A stretch of 64,000 nucleotides of DNA from Pasteurella dagmatis (GCF_900186835.1 NZ_LT906448.1:1278501-1342500); one strand, 5' to 3'. Counted from the first letter of the stretch, positions 19,614 to 30,726 are shown. Notes: generated by a model from the letters alone, not told the origin. Translations and numbers: made by a program.

Positions 19614-20727
19614 ATACTAATCCAAATAAAATTTCTGATGCTCTTTCTATACGACCTTTTATATTTTCTATATTTGTAGTCCTTACAGAAGTAAAACTAA
19701 TAAATTTTTGGTCATTTAATAATTCTTTATATTTTGACAAATAATCAGTATGATTATTTTTCTGGAACCCAGACTGGCTAGCAAAATCTGCTGCTGCGCT
19801 AATAGCATCAAACATTGGAGGCGTGATCCTTCCTGTAAAAGAGTCCTTGTTTTGGTCAAACCGTTTAAACATATTATCTCCCAATATATCATTTAATATT
19901 GTTAGCATATTTTCAAATCTAGCTTTAAAAGATTCTTTTTTTTCGCACCCCATTTTCTGATACATGCTCATATAATTATTTAAGTATTTAACTAGGTTTA
20001 TACTTCTTTGATTTTTTTCAGGAAAGTTTTTTAAGTCACTCATAGCGAAATATCGTAATATTAACTCAAGATCAAACATTCTTGCATCATAACTCTTTGA
20101 GCCAAATGCAACTCTCCATAATTCACGTTCATTTAAATCAAATAAAAGTGTATTAAAATCACCTTGATATACACAATTTCTAATTTCTTGAGGTTTTAAA
20201 GCAGAACCACTAGTATTTATTCTCTCAAATATTTGATACATCCCTGTGTCATTTTGAGGATGCTTTTGTTCAAAAATAATTGCGTGAATAGTTGTTGTTC
20301 GAATTTTTCTCTGTTCTTCTTGAGTAAGCTCTAAGAAAGTTTTCCCTCTCCATCTATCATTAATAATTTCCGAGTTAACTAAGTTAAAGGTTTTCTCCGA
20401 GTCTTGAAATTTATTTCCTTTTATAAAATCAAAAATGGTCATTATTCTTTGATAACCATCAATAATCAACATTGATTCATTTTCTTGTTTAGCTAAGAAA
20501 ATACTAGGTACAGGTAAACCTAATAAAATAGAGTCGATAAATCTACTGGCTTCCTTTTTGTTCCAAACATATTTTCTTTGCAGTTCAGGTTTTAATAAAT
20601 CTCCTTCTTCATACATAGTTACTAATTCTCTAAAAGATAAATCAGCCCCCCAAGATGTAATATTAAACAAATCATCATTAGAATATGACTCTGTTTCCTC
20701 TTTAAACTCAGTTATTTTTTGTTCCAT
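19603..20727 (-). CDS. DUF262 (ParB/GmrSD-like nuclease fold) protein
   Basis: The 374-residue protein shows the DUF262 signature in order: LKPELQRKYVWNKKEASRF near residues 45-63, LLGLPVPSIFLA, the IIDGYQR motif at residues 88-94 (normally DGQQR, here Tyr in place of the first Gln), and FERINTSGSALKPQEIRN from residue 157. In GmrS-type DUF262 enzymes these residues bind and cleave nucleotides or drive DNA cleavage. The C-terminal half is helical and not recognised. The start is at the ATG at 20727 with GGAAAG upstream; a TTG at 20739 is the alternative. It is the first gene of a pair with the HEPN gene. The pairing suggests sensing by DUF262 and RNA cleavage by HEPN, which is inference. Confidence 0.8.
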   Translation of the reverse strand: MEQKITEFKEETESYSNDDLFNITSWGADLSFRELVTMYEEGDLLKPELQRKYVWNKKEASRFIDSILLGLPVPSIFLAKQENESMLIIDGYQRIMTIFDFIKGNKFQDSEKTFNLVNSEIINDRWRGKTFLELTQEEQRKIRTTTIHAIIFEQKHPQNDTGMYQIFERINTSGSALKPQEIRNCVYQGDFNTLLFDLNERELWRVAFGSKSYDARMFDLELILRYFAMSDLKNFPEKNQRSINLVKYLNNYMSMYQKMGCEKKESFKARFENMLTILNDILGDNMFKRFDQNKDSFTGRITPPMFDAISAAADFASQSGFQKNNHTDYLSKYKELLNDQKFISFTSVRTTNIENIKGRIERASEILFGLVYEF

Positions 20728-20903
20728 AATTCTTTCCAAATATTCACTATACAGTTTAACAGATTAATTTTATAAAAATCATCTTATTATCAAACTCTAA
20801 TATATACATACATTTTAATAAATTAATACTTATAATAATCCATTTAGATTAGAACATATTCTTAATTTTAAGTATTATCTATTTTAAATATAGTAAAACG
20901 AAT

Positions 20904-23900
20904 CTATCTCAATATCAATCTCGCATTCCTAAACAATCTCATCCACGCCCCATCTTCACTCCAATCTTCTGGGTACCATGAGTTAGAAACCGTGCGGAAT
21001 ACTCGCTCTGGGTGTGGCATCATGATGGCGACACGTCCGTCTTGGTTAGACAATGCGGTGATACCTTCCACTGAACCGTTTGGGTTGGCTGGGTAGATTT
21101 CCGTTGGGTTAAGGTTGTTGTCGATGTATTGTGCCACGATTAAGTTTTGATCTTTTAACATCTGTAACTGTTGATCGTGTTTGAACTCGACACGTCCTTC
21201 ACCGTGTGAAACCGCGATTGGCATATGTGAACCCGCCATGCCTTGGAACCAAAGTGAATTTGTCTCATTAATACGCACTAATGCCGCACGGGCTTCAAAA
21301 CGTTCTGATTTATTACGCACGAAACGTGGCCAAGCGTCTGTACCTGGGATAATGTCAGCAAGGTTAGAAACCATTTGGCAACCGTTACACACCCCTAAAG
21401 TGAGGGTATTTGGGTTGGCAAAGAATTCACTAAATTGATCACGCAACATTGGGTTAAATAGGATGGATTTCGCCCAACCGCCACCTGCACCAAGTACATC
21501 ACCATAAGAGAAGCCACCACATGCCACTAAGGCATTGAAGTCTTTTAAGTGGTAGCGCGCGTTATGTAAATCGCTCATGTGTACATCAATCGCCTCAAAT
21601 CCAGCACGGTCAAAGGCAGCAGCCATTTCGTAATGGCTGTTAACCCCTTGTTCACGCAAGATTGCAATGCGTGGTTTCTTGCCTGTGGCAATATAAGGTG
21701 CGGCGATATCTTCGTTAATGTCGTAGGTTAAATGGGCGGAGAAGCCTTTGTTTTCTGGATCTTTCTTCGCTTCAAACTCTTGGTCTGCACATTCTGGGTT
21801 ATCACGTAAACGTTGCATTTGGTGGGTTAATTCTGCCCAGATGCCACGTAGCTCAGAACGTTTTTGGCTAAAGAGTAATTTAGTACCACGAGAAATTTCT
21901 ATGCGGCCGTCCGTCGTCACTTCCCCTAATTCTTTAGTTAAGTGGATTAAACCATGTTGTGATAACACCTCACGTACATAACTTAAATCGCTCTCACGCA
22001 CTTGAATCACCGCACCTAATTCTTCGTTAAATAACACCGCAAGATCGTTATCGCCTAATGCGCTGATATGGATCGATAAACCACAGTTACCCGCAAACGC
22101 CATTTCCGCGAGGGTCGTGATTAAACCACCATCTGAACGGTCGTGGTACGCCAATAATTTTTGCTCTGCCACTAAGGCTTGCATTGCATTGAAGAAGTTT
22201 TTCAAGTTTTCAACGTTCACTACATCAGCAGGTTTATCACCAAGTTGTTTATACACTTGGGCAAGTGCGGTCGCACCTAAACGATTTTGACCTTCACCTA
22301 AATCAATTAATAATAAACGGCTGTGTCCTTTATCGGTGCGTAATTGTGGTGTGACCGTTTTGCGCACATCTTCTACACGCGCAAAGGCACTGATGACGAG
22401 AGATAATGGCGCAGTCACGGTTTTTTGTTCACCGTTTTCGTGCCAAGTAGTTTTCATTGACATGGAATCTTTGCCCACTGGAATAGTTAAACCAAGTTGT
22501 GGACAAAGTTCTTCACCCACCGCTTTCACTGCTTGGTATAAGCCAGCATCTTCACCTGTGTGGCCTGCTGCTGACATCCAGTTTGCAGATAATTTAATGC
22601 GTTTTAAATCGCCAATGTTAGTTGCTGCAATATTGGTGATGGATTCTGCTACCGCTAAACGTGCTGAAGCAGCGAAGTCCAATAACGCTACGGGCGCACG
22701 TTCACCCATTGACATGGCTTCACCGTGATAACTATCTAAACTTGCTGTCGTTACTGCACAGTCTGCCACAGGGATTTGCCATGGACCCACCATTTGATCA
22801 CGAGCCACCATACCAGTTACAGAGCGGTCACCGATAGTAATTAAGAAAGTTTTTTCTGCCACCACAGGTAGGCGTAACACACGATGGAACGCTTCTTTTA
22901 AGTCAATTTGTGATTGATCTATAGCCGTACCTTCTACGGTTTTTGATTGCACATCACGGGTCATTTTCGGCGTTTTACCCAATAACACATTCATTGGTAA
23001 ATCGATTGGGTCATTACCGAAATGCTCATCGTGTAAGGTTAAATGTTCCTGTTCTGTCGCTTCACCAATCACCGCAAATGGCGCACGTTCACGCTCACAA
23101 AGTGCGGTAAATAATTCGAGTTTTTCAGGGGCAACTGCTAGTACATAGCGTTCTTGTGATTCGTTACACCAAATTTCTAACGGGCTCATACCACGCTCAT
23201 CGCTTAAAATCTTGCGTAATTCAAATTTACCACCACGCCCACCATCGTGTACTAATTCTGGCATCGCATTTGATAAACCACCTGCGCCGACGTCATGGAT
23301 AAATAAAATAGGGTTGTCATCACCTAACTGCCAGCAACGATCAATCACTTCTTGACAGCGACGCTCCATTTCTGGGTTATCACGTTGTACAGAGGCAAAA
23401 TCTAAATCTTCTTTTGATTTGCCAGAAGCCATAGAAGAAGCTGCCCCACCGCCTAAACCGATATTCATCGCAGGCCCACCTAAGACAATTAATTTTGCCC
23501 CTACAGGGATTTCGCCTTTTTGCACGTGTTCAGCACGGATATTACCAATACCGCCTGCTAACATAATGGGTTTGTGATAGCCACGTACTTCTTCACCCGC
23601 AAAACTATTCACTTTTTCTTCATAAGTACGGAAATAACCTAATAATGCTGGGCGCCCAAATTCGTTGTTAAATGCCGCACCACCTAAAGGTCCTTCGATC
23701 ATAATATCGAGCGCAGAGGCAATACGATTTGGTTTAGAAACGGGATTTTCCCAAGGTTGCTCAAAACCGGGGATCACTAGGTTAGACACAGAAAAGCCTA
23801 CTAAACCAGCTTTTGGTTTTGCACCACGACCCGTTGCCCCCTCATCACGGATCTCACCACCAGAACCTGTGGCGGCTCCTGGGAACGGTGAAATCGCAGT

Positions 23901-24797
23901 TGGGTGGTTGTGGGTTTCCACTTTCATTAAGATATGTGCATCTTCATTGTGATAGCGATATTGCCCATCTTGATCTGGGAAGAAACGTCCGACTTTTGAG
24001 CCCTCCATCACCGCAGCATTATCTTTATAAGCAGAGAGAACGTGATCTGGCGTTTTCTCAAACGTATTTTTAATCATTTTAAACAAGGATTTTTCTTGTT
24101 TTTTGCCATCGATGATCCAATCTGCATTAAAAATTTTATGACGGCAATGTTCAGAGTTTGCCTGTGCAAACATATAAAGTTCAATATCATTTGGGTTACG
24201 CCCAAGTGCAGTGAAATTTTCCACTAAATAATCAATTTCATCTTCTGCTAAAGCCAAACCTAATTCTACGTTCGCATTTTCTAACGCTTGGCGACCGCCA
24301 GTAAGAATATCGACTGTCGTAAATGCTTTTGGTTCTTGTTGGTCAAATAACACTTTCGCATCTTCTGCATTGCGAATAATACCTTCTAACATTCTATCGT
24401 GAATATGTGAAACCAATTTTTGTTGTTCTTCACTCGATAAAGTGCGGTCAAACTCAAAATAAAATGCAAGACCACGCTCTAAACGGTTCACCTTATTTAA
24501 ACCACAGTTGTGAGCAATATCAGTTGCTTTTGATGACCAAGAAGAAATTGTACCAACACGTGGAATTACAATAAAACATTCGCCAACTGGCTCGTGTTCT
24601 GCAAGGGTTGGACCGTAATGTAAAAGCTGATCTAATTTTTCTGTTTCTTCATCACTTAATGCTTGCGATAAATCGGCAAAATGTAAATATTCTGCGTAGC
24701 AAGAGTTCACTGGCAAATCTGCCTTCTGGAAACGTACTGCAAGCTGGTTTAAACGAAATTCAGAAAGGGCTGGAGAACCACGAAAAATTTGTAACAT
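20904..24797 (-). CDS. purL: phosphoribosylformylglycinamidine synthase
   Basis: PurL converts FGAR to FGAM in purine synthesis using glutamine. At 1297 residues it is the large single-chain form of gamma-proteobacteria. Visible parts are the N-terminal PurS-like region, two AIRS-like ATP-binding halves ([37 protein letters not shown]) and a C-terminal glutamine amidotransferase domain with the nucleophile in LGVCNGCQM and the His/Glu in PHPERVFR. It stands alone, with a PurR operator upstream. Its last ~36 bases are duplicated in decayed form at 16.8 kb. The 164 bases downstream contain no obvious terminator. Confidence 0.98.
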   Translation of the reverse strand: MLQIFRGSPALSEFRLNQLAVRFQKADLPVNSCYAEYLHFADLSQALSDEETEKLDQLLHYGPTLAEHEPVGECFIVIPRVGTISSWSSKATDIAHNCGLNKVNRLERGLAFYFEFDRTLSSEEQQKLVSHIHDRMLEGIIRNAEDAKVLFDQQEPKAFTTVDILTGGRQALENANVELGLALAEDEIDYLVENFTALGRNPNDIELYMFAQANSEHCRHKIFNADWIIDGKKQEKSLFKMIKNTFEKTPDHVLSAYKDNAAVMEGSKVGRFFPDQDGQYRYHNEDAHILMKVETHNHPTAISPFPGAATGSGGEIRDEGATGRGAKPKAGLVGFSVSNLVIPGFEQPWENPVSKPNRIASALDIMIEGPLGGAAFNNEFGRPALLGYFRTYEEKVNSFAGEEVRGYHKPIMLAGGIGNIRAEHVQKGEIPVGAKLIVLGGPAMNIGLGGGAASSMASGKSKEDLDFASVQRDNPEMERRCQEVIDRCWQLGDDNPILFIHDVGAGGLSNAMPELVHDGGRGGKFELRKILSDERGMSPLEIWCNESQERYVLAVAPEKLELFTALCERERAPFAVIGEATEQEHLTLHDEHFGNDPIDLPMNVLLGKTPKMTRDVQSKTVEGTAIDQSQIDLKEAFHRVLRLPVVAEKTFLITIGDRSVTGMVARDQMVGPWQIPVADCAVTTASLDSYHGEAMSMGERAPVALLDFAASARLAVAESITNIAATNIGDLKRIKLSANWMSAAGHTGEDAGLYQAVKAVGEELCPQLGLTIPVGKDSMSMKTTWHENGEQKTVTAPLSLVISAFARVEDVRKTVTPQLRTDKGHSRLLLIDLGEGQNRLGATALAQVYKQLGDKPADVVNVENLKNFFNAMQALVAEQKLLAYHDRSDGGLITTLAEMAFAGNCGLSIHISALGDNDLAVLFNEELGAVIQVRESDLSYVREVLSQHGLIHLTKELGEVTTDGRIEISRGTKLLFSQKRSELRGIWAELTHQMQRLRDNPECADQEFEAKKDPENKGFSAHLTYDINEDIAAPYIATGKKPRIAILREQGVNSHYEMAAAFDRAGFEAIDVHMSDLHNARYHLKDFNALVACGGFSYGDVLGAGGGWAKSILFNPMLRDQFSEFFANPNTLTLGVCNGCQMVSNLADIIPGTDAWPRFVRNKSERFEARAALVRINETNSLWFQGMAGSHMPIAVSHGEGRVEFKHDQQLQMLKDQNLIVAQYIDNNLNPTEIYPANPNGSVEGITALSNQDGRVAIMMPHPERVFRTVSNSWYPEDWSEDGAWMRLFRNARLILR

Positions 24798-24867
24798 AGG
24801 AATTAGCCTTGTTTAGTTAAATAATAAATTGAAAAAACGTGGCTATTATAAAGGGAAATGTAGAAAA

Positions 24868-24883
24868 ACGAAAACGTTTGCGT
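24868..24883 (-). promoter_or_regulatory. PurR operator upstream of purL
   Basis: ACGAAAACGTTTGCGT matches the enteric PurR consensus ACGCAAACGTTTNCGT at all but one position. It lies 71-86 bases before the purL start codon, so purine-dependent repression is likely. Confidence 0.85.
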
Positions 24884-24913
24884 AGATATTTACACATTAA
24901 TTCTAACGAGTAA

Positions 24914-24922
24914 AAGTGCGGT
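24914..24922 (+). repeat. DNA uptake signal core
   Basis: AAGTGCGGT in the intergenic region between fis and purL, preceded by AA and followed by TGTTTTTT. Confidence 0.9.
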
Positions 24923-24973
24923 TGTTTTTTGCAGAATTCTTATACTTTAGAAGGGATAAAGATTGAGAAAATG

Positions 24974-24997
24974 AAAAGGACGAACAATTGTTCGCCC
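24974..24997 (-). terminator. terminator of dusB-fis
   Basis: On the minus strand GGGCGAAC-AATT-GTTCGTCC is followed by TTTTC, 36 bases after the fis stop codon. Confidence 0.75.
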
Positions 24998-25032
24998 CTC
25001 CATTAATAAGTAAATTAAAAAATCCGACGAGA

Positions 25033-25332
25033 TTAACCCATACCGTATTTTTTTAATTTTTTACGTAATGTGCCACGATTAATGCCAAGCATTGTTGCTG
25101 CACGAGTTTGGTTACCACGAGTATATTGCATAACCATATCTAACATTGGGTGTTCAACTTCCGCTAACACTAATTCATATAACTCGTTCACATCTTGACC
25201 GTCTAATTGTGACAAGTAATTGCGTAGTGCTTGTTTTACAGAATCACGAAGTGGTTTGTTTGTTACTTGAGATTGTGAATTTAACACTGATACTGTAAGT
25301 GCATCAGCTGGATTACGTTGTTGTTCTAACAT
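25033..25332 (-). CDS. fis: DNA-binding protein Fis
   Basis: Fis is the nucleoid protein that activates rRNA promoters and aids recombination. At 99 residues it has the normal length. The C-terminal helix-turn-helix ([24 protein letters not shown]) is almost identical to the enteric one, and the N-terminal beta-hairpin region ([21 protein letters not shown]) is conserved. It overlaps the end of dusB by 20 bases, the standard dusB-fis operon arrangement. The rrn operon at the end of the window is a plausible target. Confidence 0.98.
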   Translation of the reverse strand: MLEQQRNPADALTVSVLNSQSQVTNKPLRDSVKQALRNYLSQLDGQDVNELYELVLAEVEHPMLDMVMQYTRGNQTRAATMLGINRGTLRKKLKKYGMG

Positions 25333-26311
25333 TGTTGTCTTTATCCATCAGAATCAAATTAAAAAAATCTTCTAATGCAATTAACTGCTCTTCTGGAGAA
25401 GTAATGGCATTAAAAGCCTGTCTAAAAACGGAATTAGGTTGAATTCCCTGTAAATACCAAGTTACATGTTTGCGTGCAATTCGATACCCTTTTTCTACAC
25501 CATAAAACTGATGCAAATCTCGAATATGCTGTAAAATCACAGCGCATTTTTCATCTAGACTCGGTGCTAAAGTGATCGATTTTTTTTCGATTAGGCTATT
25601 CACTTGATTAAATATCCAAGGACTACCTAACGCCCCACGCCCGATCATCACAGCGTCTGCATTTGTATAATCGAGGACAAACTTTGCTTTTTCAGCAGAG
25701 GTAATATCCCCGTTAGCGATAACAGGAATAGAAATATGTTGTTTTACCGCTCTAATGCTGTCGTACTCAGCATCGCCTTCAAACATACAGGTTTTAGTGC
25801 GACCGTGAATCGTCAGTGCTTGAATGCCTGCTTGCTCGGCAATTTGGGCTATCTCTAAGCAATTGCGATTCTCTTTATCCCAGCCAGTTCGGATTTTGAG
25901 TGTCACAGGGACATCTACAGCGTTGACTACTGCTTCAAGAATTTGTTTCACTAAATCGGGATATTGCAATAGCGCAGAACCAGCCATTTTCCGATTTACT
26001 TTTTTTGCAGGGCAGCCCATATTAATATCAATAATCTGAGCGCCGTACTCGACATTTACTTGAGCTGCAGCCGCCATTTCAATAGGATCAGAACCCGCTA
26101 TTTGAACCGCGTTAATTCCCGCATCTTGATGGTGAGCCAAACGTAACTTCGATTTTTCAGTGTGCCAAACACGTGGATTAGTGGACATCATTTCAGAAAA
26201 AGTCAAAGCTGCCCCATAATGAGAACAAATTTTCCGAAATGGTTGGTCAGTGATGCCTGCCATAGGTGCCAAAAGCACGCGATTTTTTATCTGATAAGAA
26301 CCAATCCGCAC
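25313..26311 (-). CDS. dusB: tRNA-dihydrouridine synthase B
   Basis: DusB reduces uridine to dihydrouridine in tRNA with FMN and NADPH. The 332-residue protein has the TIM-barrel start [17 protein letters not shown], the catalytic Cys in [14 protein letters not shown] and FMN-contacting stretches [18 protein letters not shown] and PVIANGDI. It is first in the dusB-fis operon, overlapping fis. A promoter with a G/C-rich discriminator lies upstream. Confidence 0.97.
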   Translation of the reverse strand: MRIGSYQIKNRVLLAPMAGITDQPFRKICSHYGAALTFSEMMSTNPRVWHTEKSKLRLAHHQDAGINAVQIAGSDPIEMAAAAQVNVEYGAQIIDINMGCPAKKVNRKMAGSALLQYPDLVKQILEAVVNAVDVPVTLKIRTGWDKENRNCLEIAQIAEQAGIQALTIHGRTKTCMFEGDAEYDSIRAVKQHISIPVIANGDITSAEKAKFVLDYTNADAVMIGRGALGSPWIFNQVNSLIEKKSITLAPSLDEKCAVILQHIRDLHQFYGVEKGYRIARKHVTWYLQGIQPNSVFRQAFNAITSPEEQLIALEDFFNLILMDKDNNVRTTT

Positions 26312-26374
26312 TTCACTACTCCTTCACAAACATCGAATCCTTATATCCATCAATCAAGCACCCTGAATCGACAA

Positions 26375-26414
26375 GGGTCGCTATAATACGCACTTTTGCC
26401 TCATTTGAAAAGCA
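26375..26414 (-). promoter_or_regulatory. putative dusB-fis promoter with G/C-rich discriminator
   Basis: On the minus strand TATTAT (26383-26388) forms a -10, with TTCAAA about 18 bases upstream as a weak -35. The bases after the -10 read AGCGACCC, the kind of discriminator that gives stringent control of fis in enteric bacteria. The 243-base gap to prmA otherwise holds AT-rich sequence. Confidence 0.55.
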
Positions 26415-26554
26415 TATTTTTTATACAAAAAGCAATTTTTTTTGATTTTTTGATTTTAGTTAAAAAAGAAACGTTTACATTGTATAAAAATTAAATAAAA
26501 CTTGACAATTTATTGTTCTATTTGCTTTTCAAGCAAAAAAAGATATTAAGGAAA

Positions 26555-27436
26555 TTATTTCAATTTTCCGGTAATACGACACCACTCTTCCCGCTCTTTT
26601 ACTGGCTCAAGCGCAAAACTTTCCGCATAAGCATCACAAACTGACTGTGCTTGTGTTGCTAAAATGCCCGATAAACCTAAAACACCCATTGGTTGTACCA
26701 GTTGGCTAATCACTGGATAAAGCTCTTTTAATGGACCTGCTAAAATATTCGCCACAACAACATCCGCTTTTAGATCTACTGGTTTATCTGCAGATAAGAA
26801 AAGTTGTAATTTATCCGCTACGCCATTTTGCTCCGCATTATTACGGCTTGCTAAGATCGCTTGTGGATCAATATCAATTCCGACCGCACTTTTTGCGCCC
26901 AGTTTTAATGCTGCAATGGCTAAAATACCTGAACCGCAACCGAAATCGATGACTGTCTTATCTTTAAGATCAAGGCTATCTAACCATTCTAAACATAATG
27001 CAGTTGTTGGATGAGTACCTGTACCAAACGCTAGCCCCGGATCTAACATCACATTGACCGCACTTTCGTCTGGCACCTCACGCCAGCTTGGGCAGATCCA
27101 TAAACGTTTACCAAATTGCATTGGATGGAAGTTATCCATCCATTCACGTTCCCAGTCTTTATCTTCAATCTGTTCAATCTTATAGGCTGAATTTTCATTA
27201 AGATAATTTTCTTCTTTGAGTAAATCTACGATTTGTTGCATATCTGTTTCTGCATCAAATAATGCAACCACATCTGTATTTCCCCACAAACGAGTTTCGC
27301 CCGGTAACGGCTCAAAAATTGGTGTATCTTGGCTGTCCATAAATGTCACAGATACTGCGCCGATTTCCTCTAAATAATCGCTCATTTGCTCTGCTTGTGC
27401 ATTAGTACTATTAATACGAATTTGAATCCAAGCCAT
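26555..27436 (-). CDS. prmA: ribosomal protein L11 methyltransferase
   Basis: PrmA trimethylates ribosomal protein L11. The 293-residue protein has the N-terminal substrate-binding domain ([11 protein letters not shown]...), a linker, and an S-adenosylmethionine domain with [20 protein letters not shown] and [11 protein letters not shown] (the NPPY-like position). Length matches the family. It lies between panF and dusB, as in other Pasteurellaceae as I remember the order. Confidence 0.97.
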   Translation of the reverse strand: MAWIQIRINSTNAQAEQMSDYLEEIGAVSVTFMDSQDTPIFEPLPGETRLWGNTDVVALFDAETDMQQIVDLLKEENYLNENSAYKIEQIEDKDWEREWMDNFHPMQFGKRLWICPSWREVPDESAVNVMLDPGLAFGTGTHPTTALCLEWLDSLDLKDKTVIDFGCGSGILAIAALKLGAKSAVGIDIDPQAILASRNNAEQNGVADKLQLFLSADKPVDLKADVVVANILAGPLKELYPVISQLVQPMGVLGLSGILATQAQSVCDAYAESFALEPVKEREEWCRITGKLK

Positions 27437-27483
27437 AAATATTCCTCAATGTATTTATACAGTAAAACTTATAAAACGAATGA

Positions 27484-27504
27484 GGGCAGCCCTGAGGTCT
27501 GCCC
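27484..27504 (-). terminator. terminator-like hairpin after panF
   Basis: GGGCAG / CTGCCC stem around a 9-base loop just after the panF stop codon; the following U tract is poor, so read-through into prmA is possible. Confidence 0.5.
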
Positions 27505-27528
27505 ATCCTTGAACATTAATTATCTTAC

Positions 27529-28962
27529 TTATTTAGCGAGTTTATATTCACCAATTTTGTTTGCAAGTAAGAACGCAATTAAACCAAACAATAGTGATGG
27601 TACGATTGCGTGGAAGTCCAATAATTTAATTGACGCTGCGGTTAATGTTATGTAAGAACCCAAACCAACAATCATCGAACAAATTGCACCATATGCATTT
27701 GCTTTTTTCCAATATAAACCAAATAAGATGACCCACAAGAATGTAGTCTCTAGACCACCTAATGCGAATAAATTTAACCAAATCAACATATCTGGTGGAT
27801 TTAATGTAGCCACGGTCACTAAAATAGTGAGGAATAATGTTGTAAAGACAGAAAGACGTTTAACTCTTTTTTCGTTTTTAATTTCTTCGGGTCTGACACG
27901 CAGATATAAGTCTTTAATCAAAGTAGAAGACATTTGAATTAATGTTGAGTCAATAGATGACATAATTGCAGCCATTGGCGCTGCTAAGAAAATCCCTGCC
28001 ACAACTGGTGGTAATACTTGAATCATCAAGGTTGGAATAATCTTATCTGTGACAGAAAGCTCTGGTATGACTGCACGACCTAATGCACCTGCTAAGTGCA
28101 TACCCAACATTAATACCGCAATCACCACTGTCCCGATAATAATACCGCTGTGTAGCGCCTTACTGTTTTTATATGACATTGCACGCACAACAGTGGATGG
28201 TAAACCCAATAAACCGAAACACACCAACACCCAGAAGGATGCCATGAATGTGAAATCTAACGGTCTTGCTTCAATGCCATAAGGGGTAATTAAATTAGGA
28301 TCAATGCTTTCTAACGTATCAATAATTTGACTTACACCACCGCCAGCATAAATTACACCGAATAAGAGCAAGAAAGTCCCTATCAACATAATCAATCCTT
28401 GAATAGTATCCGTTAACACTACTGCTCTAAATCCACCTATAAAAGTATAAATCCCAACTGTTACGGCGAAAATCAAAACGGCAAGACGATAATCAATATT
28501 TAATGTAGTTTCTAACAAACGCCCAACCCCAATGAATTGTACCGCCATCATAATGAAGAAAGAAAACAACAATGATAAGCCAGCTAATAGGACAATTGTT
28601 GGGCTTTTATAACGAGCAAATAAAATATCATTCACTGTTAAACTTTTGTTTTCCCTTGCCCACATTGCGAATTTTTTACCGAGTACGCCTAAAGTAAACA
28701 ACACCACTGGTACTTGGATCATCGCTAATAATACCCAACCCAATCCAAATTTATATGCAGCACCTGGGCCACCAATAAATGAGCTTGCGCCAACATAAGT
28801 TGCCGCAGTTGTCATTGCTAATACAAAACCAGATAAGGAACGATTCCCTACATAATATTCACTTAAAAAACTACCTTTTTGACGTTTTACATAAGCATAA
28901 TACGCTACTATAAATACAAAACATAAATACAGGCATAAAGGAATGATAATGCTATAGTTCAT
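27529..28962 (-). CDS. panF: sodium/pantothenate symporter
   Basis: PanF imports pantothenate with Na+ for coenzyme A synthesis. The 477-residue protein has 12-13 hydrophobic segments of the SSS (solute:sodium symporter) fold, with YVGNRSLSGFVLAMTTAATYVGASSFIGGPGAAY near the N-terminus carrying the Na+-site region, and a conserved stretch AAIMSSIDSTLIQMSSTLIKDLY. Its start overlaps the end of yhdT by 11 bases; the yhdT-panF pair is a conserved unit in gamma-proteobacteria. Confidence 0.96.
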   Translation of the reverse strand: MNYSIIIPLCLYLCFVFIVAYYAYVKRQKGSFLSEYYVGNRSLSGFVLAMTTAATYVGASSFIGGPGAAYKFGLGWVLLAMIQVPVVLFTLGVLGKKFAMWARENKSLTVNDILFARYKSPTIVLLAGLSLLFSFFIMMAVQFIGVGRLLETTLNIDYRLAVLIFAVTVGIYTFIGGFRAVVLTDTIQGLIMLIGTFLLLFGVIYAGGGVSQIIDTLESIDPNLITPYGIEARPLDFTFMASFWVLVCFGLLGLPSTVVRAMSYKNSKALHSGIIIGTVVIAVLMLGMHLAGALGRAVIPELSVTDKIIPTLMIQVLPPVVAGIFLAAPMAAIMSSIDSTLIQMSSTLIKDLYLRVRPEEIKNEKRVKRLSVFTTLFLTILVTVATLNPPDMLIWLNLFALGGLETTFLWVILFGLYWKKANAYGAICSMIVGLGSYITLTAASIKLLDFHAIVPSLLFGLIAFLLANKIGEYKLAK

Positions 28963-29206
28963 CTTTTTTATGCACCTCTAAATCAATATCAACAAACACA
29001 ACTTTGATACAAGCATAAATGATAAAAGTGAAGAGAATAGGTAAATAAAGGCAAGAAAATTCAAACCAGAGAGGAAAACCTAAAAATCCTTTCGTATTTG
29101 GTAATCCATAGGCGAAAATACACCACCCAACCATATATAAAATGGTTAACCCAAACGCCCATAGCGCTTCCTTCGTTGCTTGCTTATAACGCGAATTAAG
29201 ATTCAT
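28952..29206 (-). CDS. yhdT: YhdT-family membrane protein (DUF997)
   Basis: This 84-residue protein has two hydrophobic helices (ALWAFGLTILYMVGWCIFAY and LYLPILFTFIIYACIKVVFV) and the conserved GLPNTKGFLGFPLWFEFSC loop of YhdT. It precedes and overlaps panF, and is thought to assist or accompany that symporter; its function is not established. ACGTTATAAAATG gives a weak ribosome site. Confidence 0.9.
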   Translation of the reverse strand: MNLNSRYKQATKEALWAFGLTILYMVGWCIFAYGLPNTKGFLGFPLWFEFSCLYLPILFTFIIYACIKVVFVDIDLEVHKKDEL

Positions 29207-29220
29207 TTTATAACGTCCTT

Positions 29221-29260
29221 AAAAAACGAATAAGAAAAGTGGATAACTCCACTTTTCTTA
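29221..29260 (-). terminator. terminator of accBC
   Basis: TAAGAAAAGTGGA-TAAC-TCCACTTTTCTTA is a perfect 13-bp stem; on the minus strand U-rich sequence (CGTTTTTT) follows. It separates accC from yhdT-panF. Confidence 0.85.
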
Positions 29261-29279
29261 TTGTTAGCTTAATCGTGAA

Positions 29280-30626
29280 TTAATCACGCATACCAAGTTT
29301 CTTCTCAAGGTAGTGAATATTTGTACCACCTTTTTGGAAATTCTCGTCCGTTAAAATTAACTCGTGTAATGGGATATTCGTTTTAATACCACTAATGATG
29401 GTTTCAGAAAGGGCATTTTGCATACGACGAATTGCCACATCTCGAGTATCACCATAAGTGATCAATTTAGCAATCATCGAATCATAATGCGGAGGCACAG
29501 TATAACCACCATACACGTGAGAATCCCAACGTACCCCTAAACCACCCGGAGAATGTAGATGCTCTACTTTACCTGGTGAAGGTAAGAATGTTTTTGGATC
29601 TTCCGCATTAATACGGCATTCCATCGCGTGACCACGTACTTTGATATCGTCTTGTTTCACTGAAATTGGAAGACCTGCTGCAATACGTAACTGCTCTTTC
29701 ACTAGATCAACACCTGTAATCATTTCAGTTACTGGGTGCTCAACTTGAATACGGGTATTCATCTCAATGAAATAAAACTCACCATTTTCATATAAGAATT
29801 CGAATGTACCCGCACCACGATAGCCAATTTCAAGACAAGCTTTCGCACAACGAGCACCAATATCACGACGTACTTCTTCTGAAATCCCCGGAGCCGGGGC
29901 TTCTTCTACTACTTTTTGGTGGCGACGCTGCATTGAGCAATCACGCTCTGCTAAATAAATCGCATTGCCGTGAGTATCTGCAAGCACTTGAATTTCAATA
30001 TGGCGTGGATTTTCTAAATATTTTTCCATATATACCATATCATTGTTAAATGCTGCTTTTGCTTCTGCTTTTGTCATTGCAATAGATTCTTCTAATGCTC
30101 TTTCTTCACGTACTACACGCATACCACGGCCACCGCCACCGCCTGAAGCTTTGATGATAACAGGATAACCAATGCGCTTTGCGATTTCTTTATTTTTCGC
30201 CATATCAGTGCCAACAGGACCATCAGAACCAGGTACACAAGGCACGCCTGATTTTTTCATTGCATTGATTGCAGAAACTTTATCACCCATTAAGCGAATG
30301 ACTTCCGCAGTTGGACCAATAAAAGTAAAACCTGAACGTTCTACTTGCTCAGCAAAATCTGCATTTTCAGAAAGGAATCCATAACCAGGGTGAATGGCAT
30401 CTGCGCCAGTTACTTCTGCGGCTGCAATAATAGCAGGGATATTTAAATAACTTTTTGTTGAAGGTGCAGGACCAATACAAATTGTTTCATCAGCAAGTAA
30501 CACGTGTTTTAATTCACGGTCTGCAGTAGAGTGCACTGCAACAGTTTTAATGCCTAATTCTTTACACGCACGCAAGATACGTAATGCGATTTCACCGCGG
30601 TTGGCAATAACAACTTTTTCTAACAT
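29280..30626 (-). CDS. accC: acetyl-CoA carboxylase, biotin carboxylase subunit
   Basis: AccC carboxylates biotin on AccB with ATP and bicarbonate, the first step of fatty acid synthesis. The 448-residue protein has the N-terminal [20 protein letters not shown], the glycine-rich ATP-grasp loop [12 protein letters not shown], the [14 protein letters not shown] strand and the catalytic [15 protein letters not shown] block. Length is typical. It follows accB with a 100-base gap that contains a stable hairpin. Confidence 0.98.
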   Translation of the reverse strand: MLEKVVIANRGEIALRILRACKELGIKTVAVHSTADRELKHVLLADETICIGPAPSTKSYLNIPAIIAAAEVTGADAIHPGYGFLSENADFAEQVERSGFTFIGPTAEVIRLMGDKVSAINAMKKSGVPCVPGSDGPVGTDMAKNKEIAKRIGYPVIIKASGGGGGRGMRVVREERALEESIAMTKAEAKAAFNNDMVYMEKYLENPRHIEIQVLADTHGNAIYLAERDCSMQRRHQKVVEEAPAPGISEEVRRDIGARCAKACLEIGYRGAGTFEFLYENGEFYFIEMNTRIQVEHPVTEMITGVDLVKEQLRIAAGLPISVKQDDIKVRGHAMECRINAEDPKTFLPSPGKVEHLHSPGGLGVRWDSHVYGGYTVPPHYDSMIAKLITYGDTRDVAIRRMQNALSETIISGIKTNIPLHELILTDENFQKGGTNIHYLEKKLGMRD

Positions 30627-30687
30627 AAAAAAATTCCACTTTTTAGTTAAATAGCTATATCGCTATTTAAAAAGAGATTAATAGAGA

Positions 30688-30712
30688 AATAAGCGATGTG
30701 GCATCGCTTATT
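30688..30712 (-). other. intercistronic hairpin between accB and accC
   Basis: AATAAGCGATG-TGG-CATCGCTTATT is an 11-bp perfect stem followed on the minus strand by TTCTC. It could be a weak attenuator or RNA-processing site that adjusts the AccB:AccC ratio. Confidence 0.6.
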
Positions 30713-30726
30713 GTGGATTTATTACA

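Noticed and set aside
21181..24799. Several 60-130 codon plus-strand frames antisense to purL
   Set aside because: They mirror the codon structure of purL, which is complete and well conserved.
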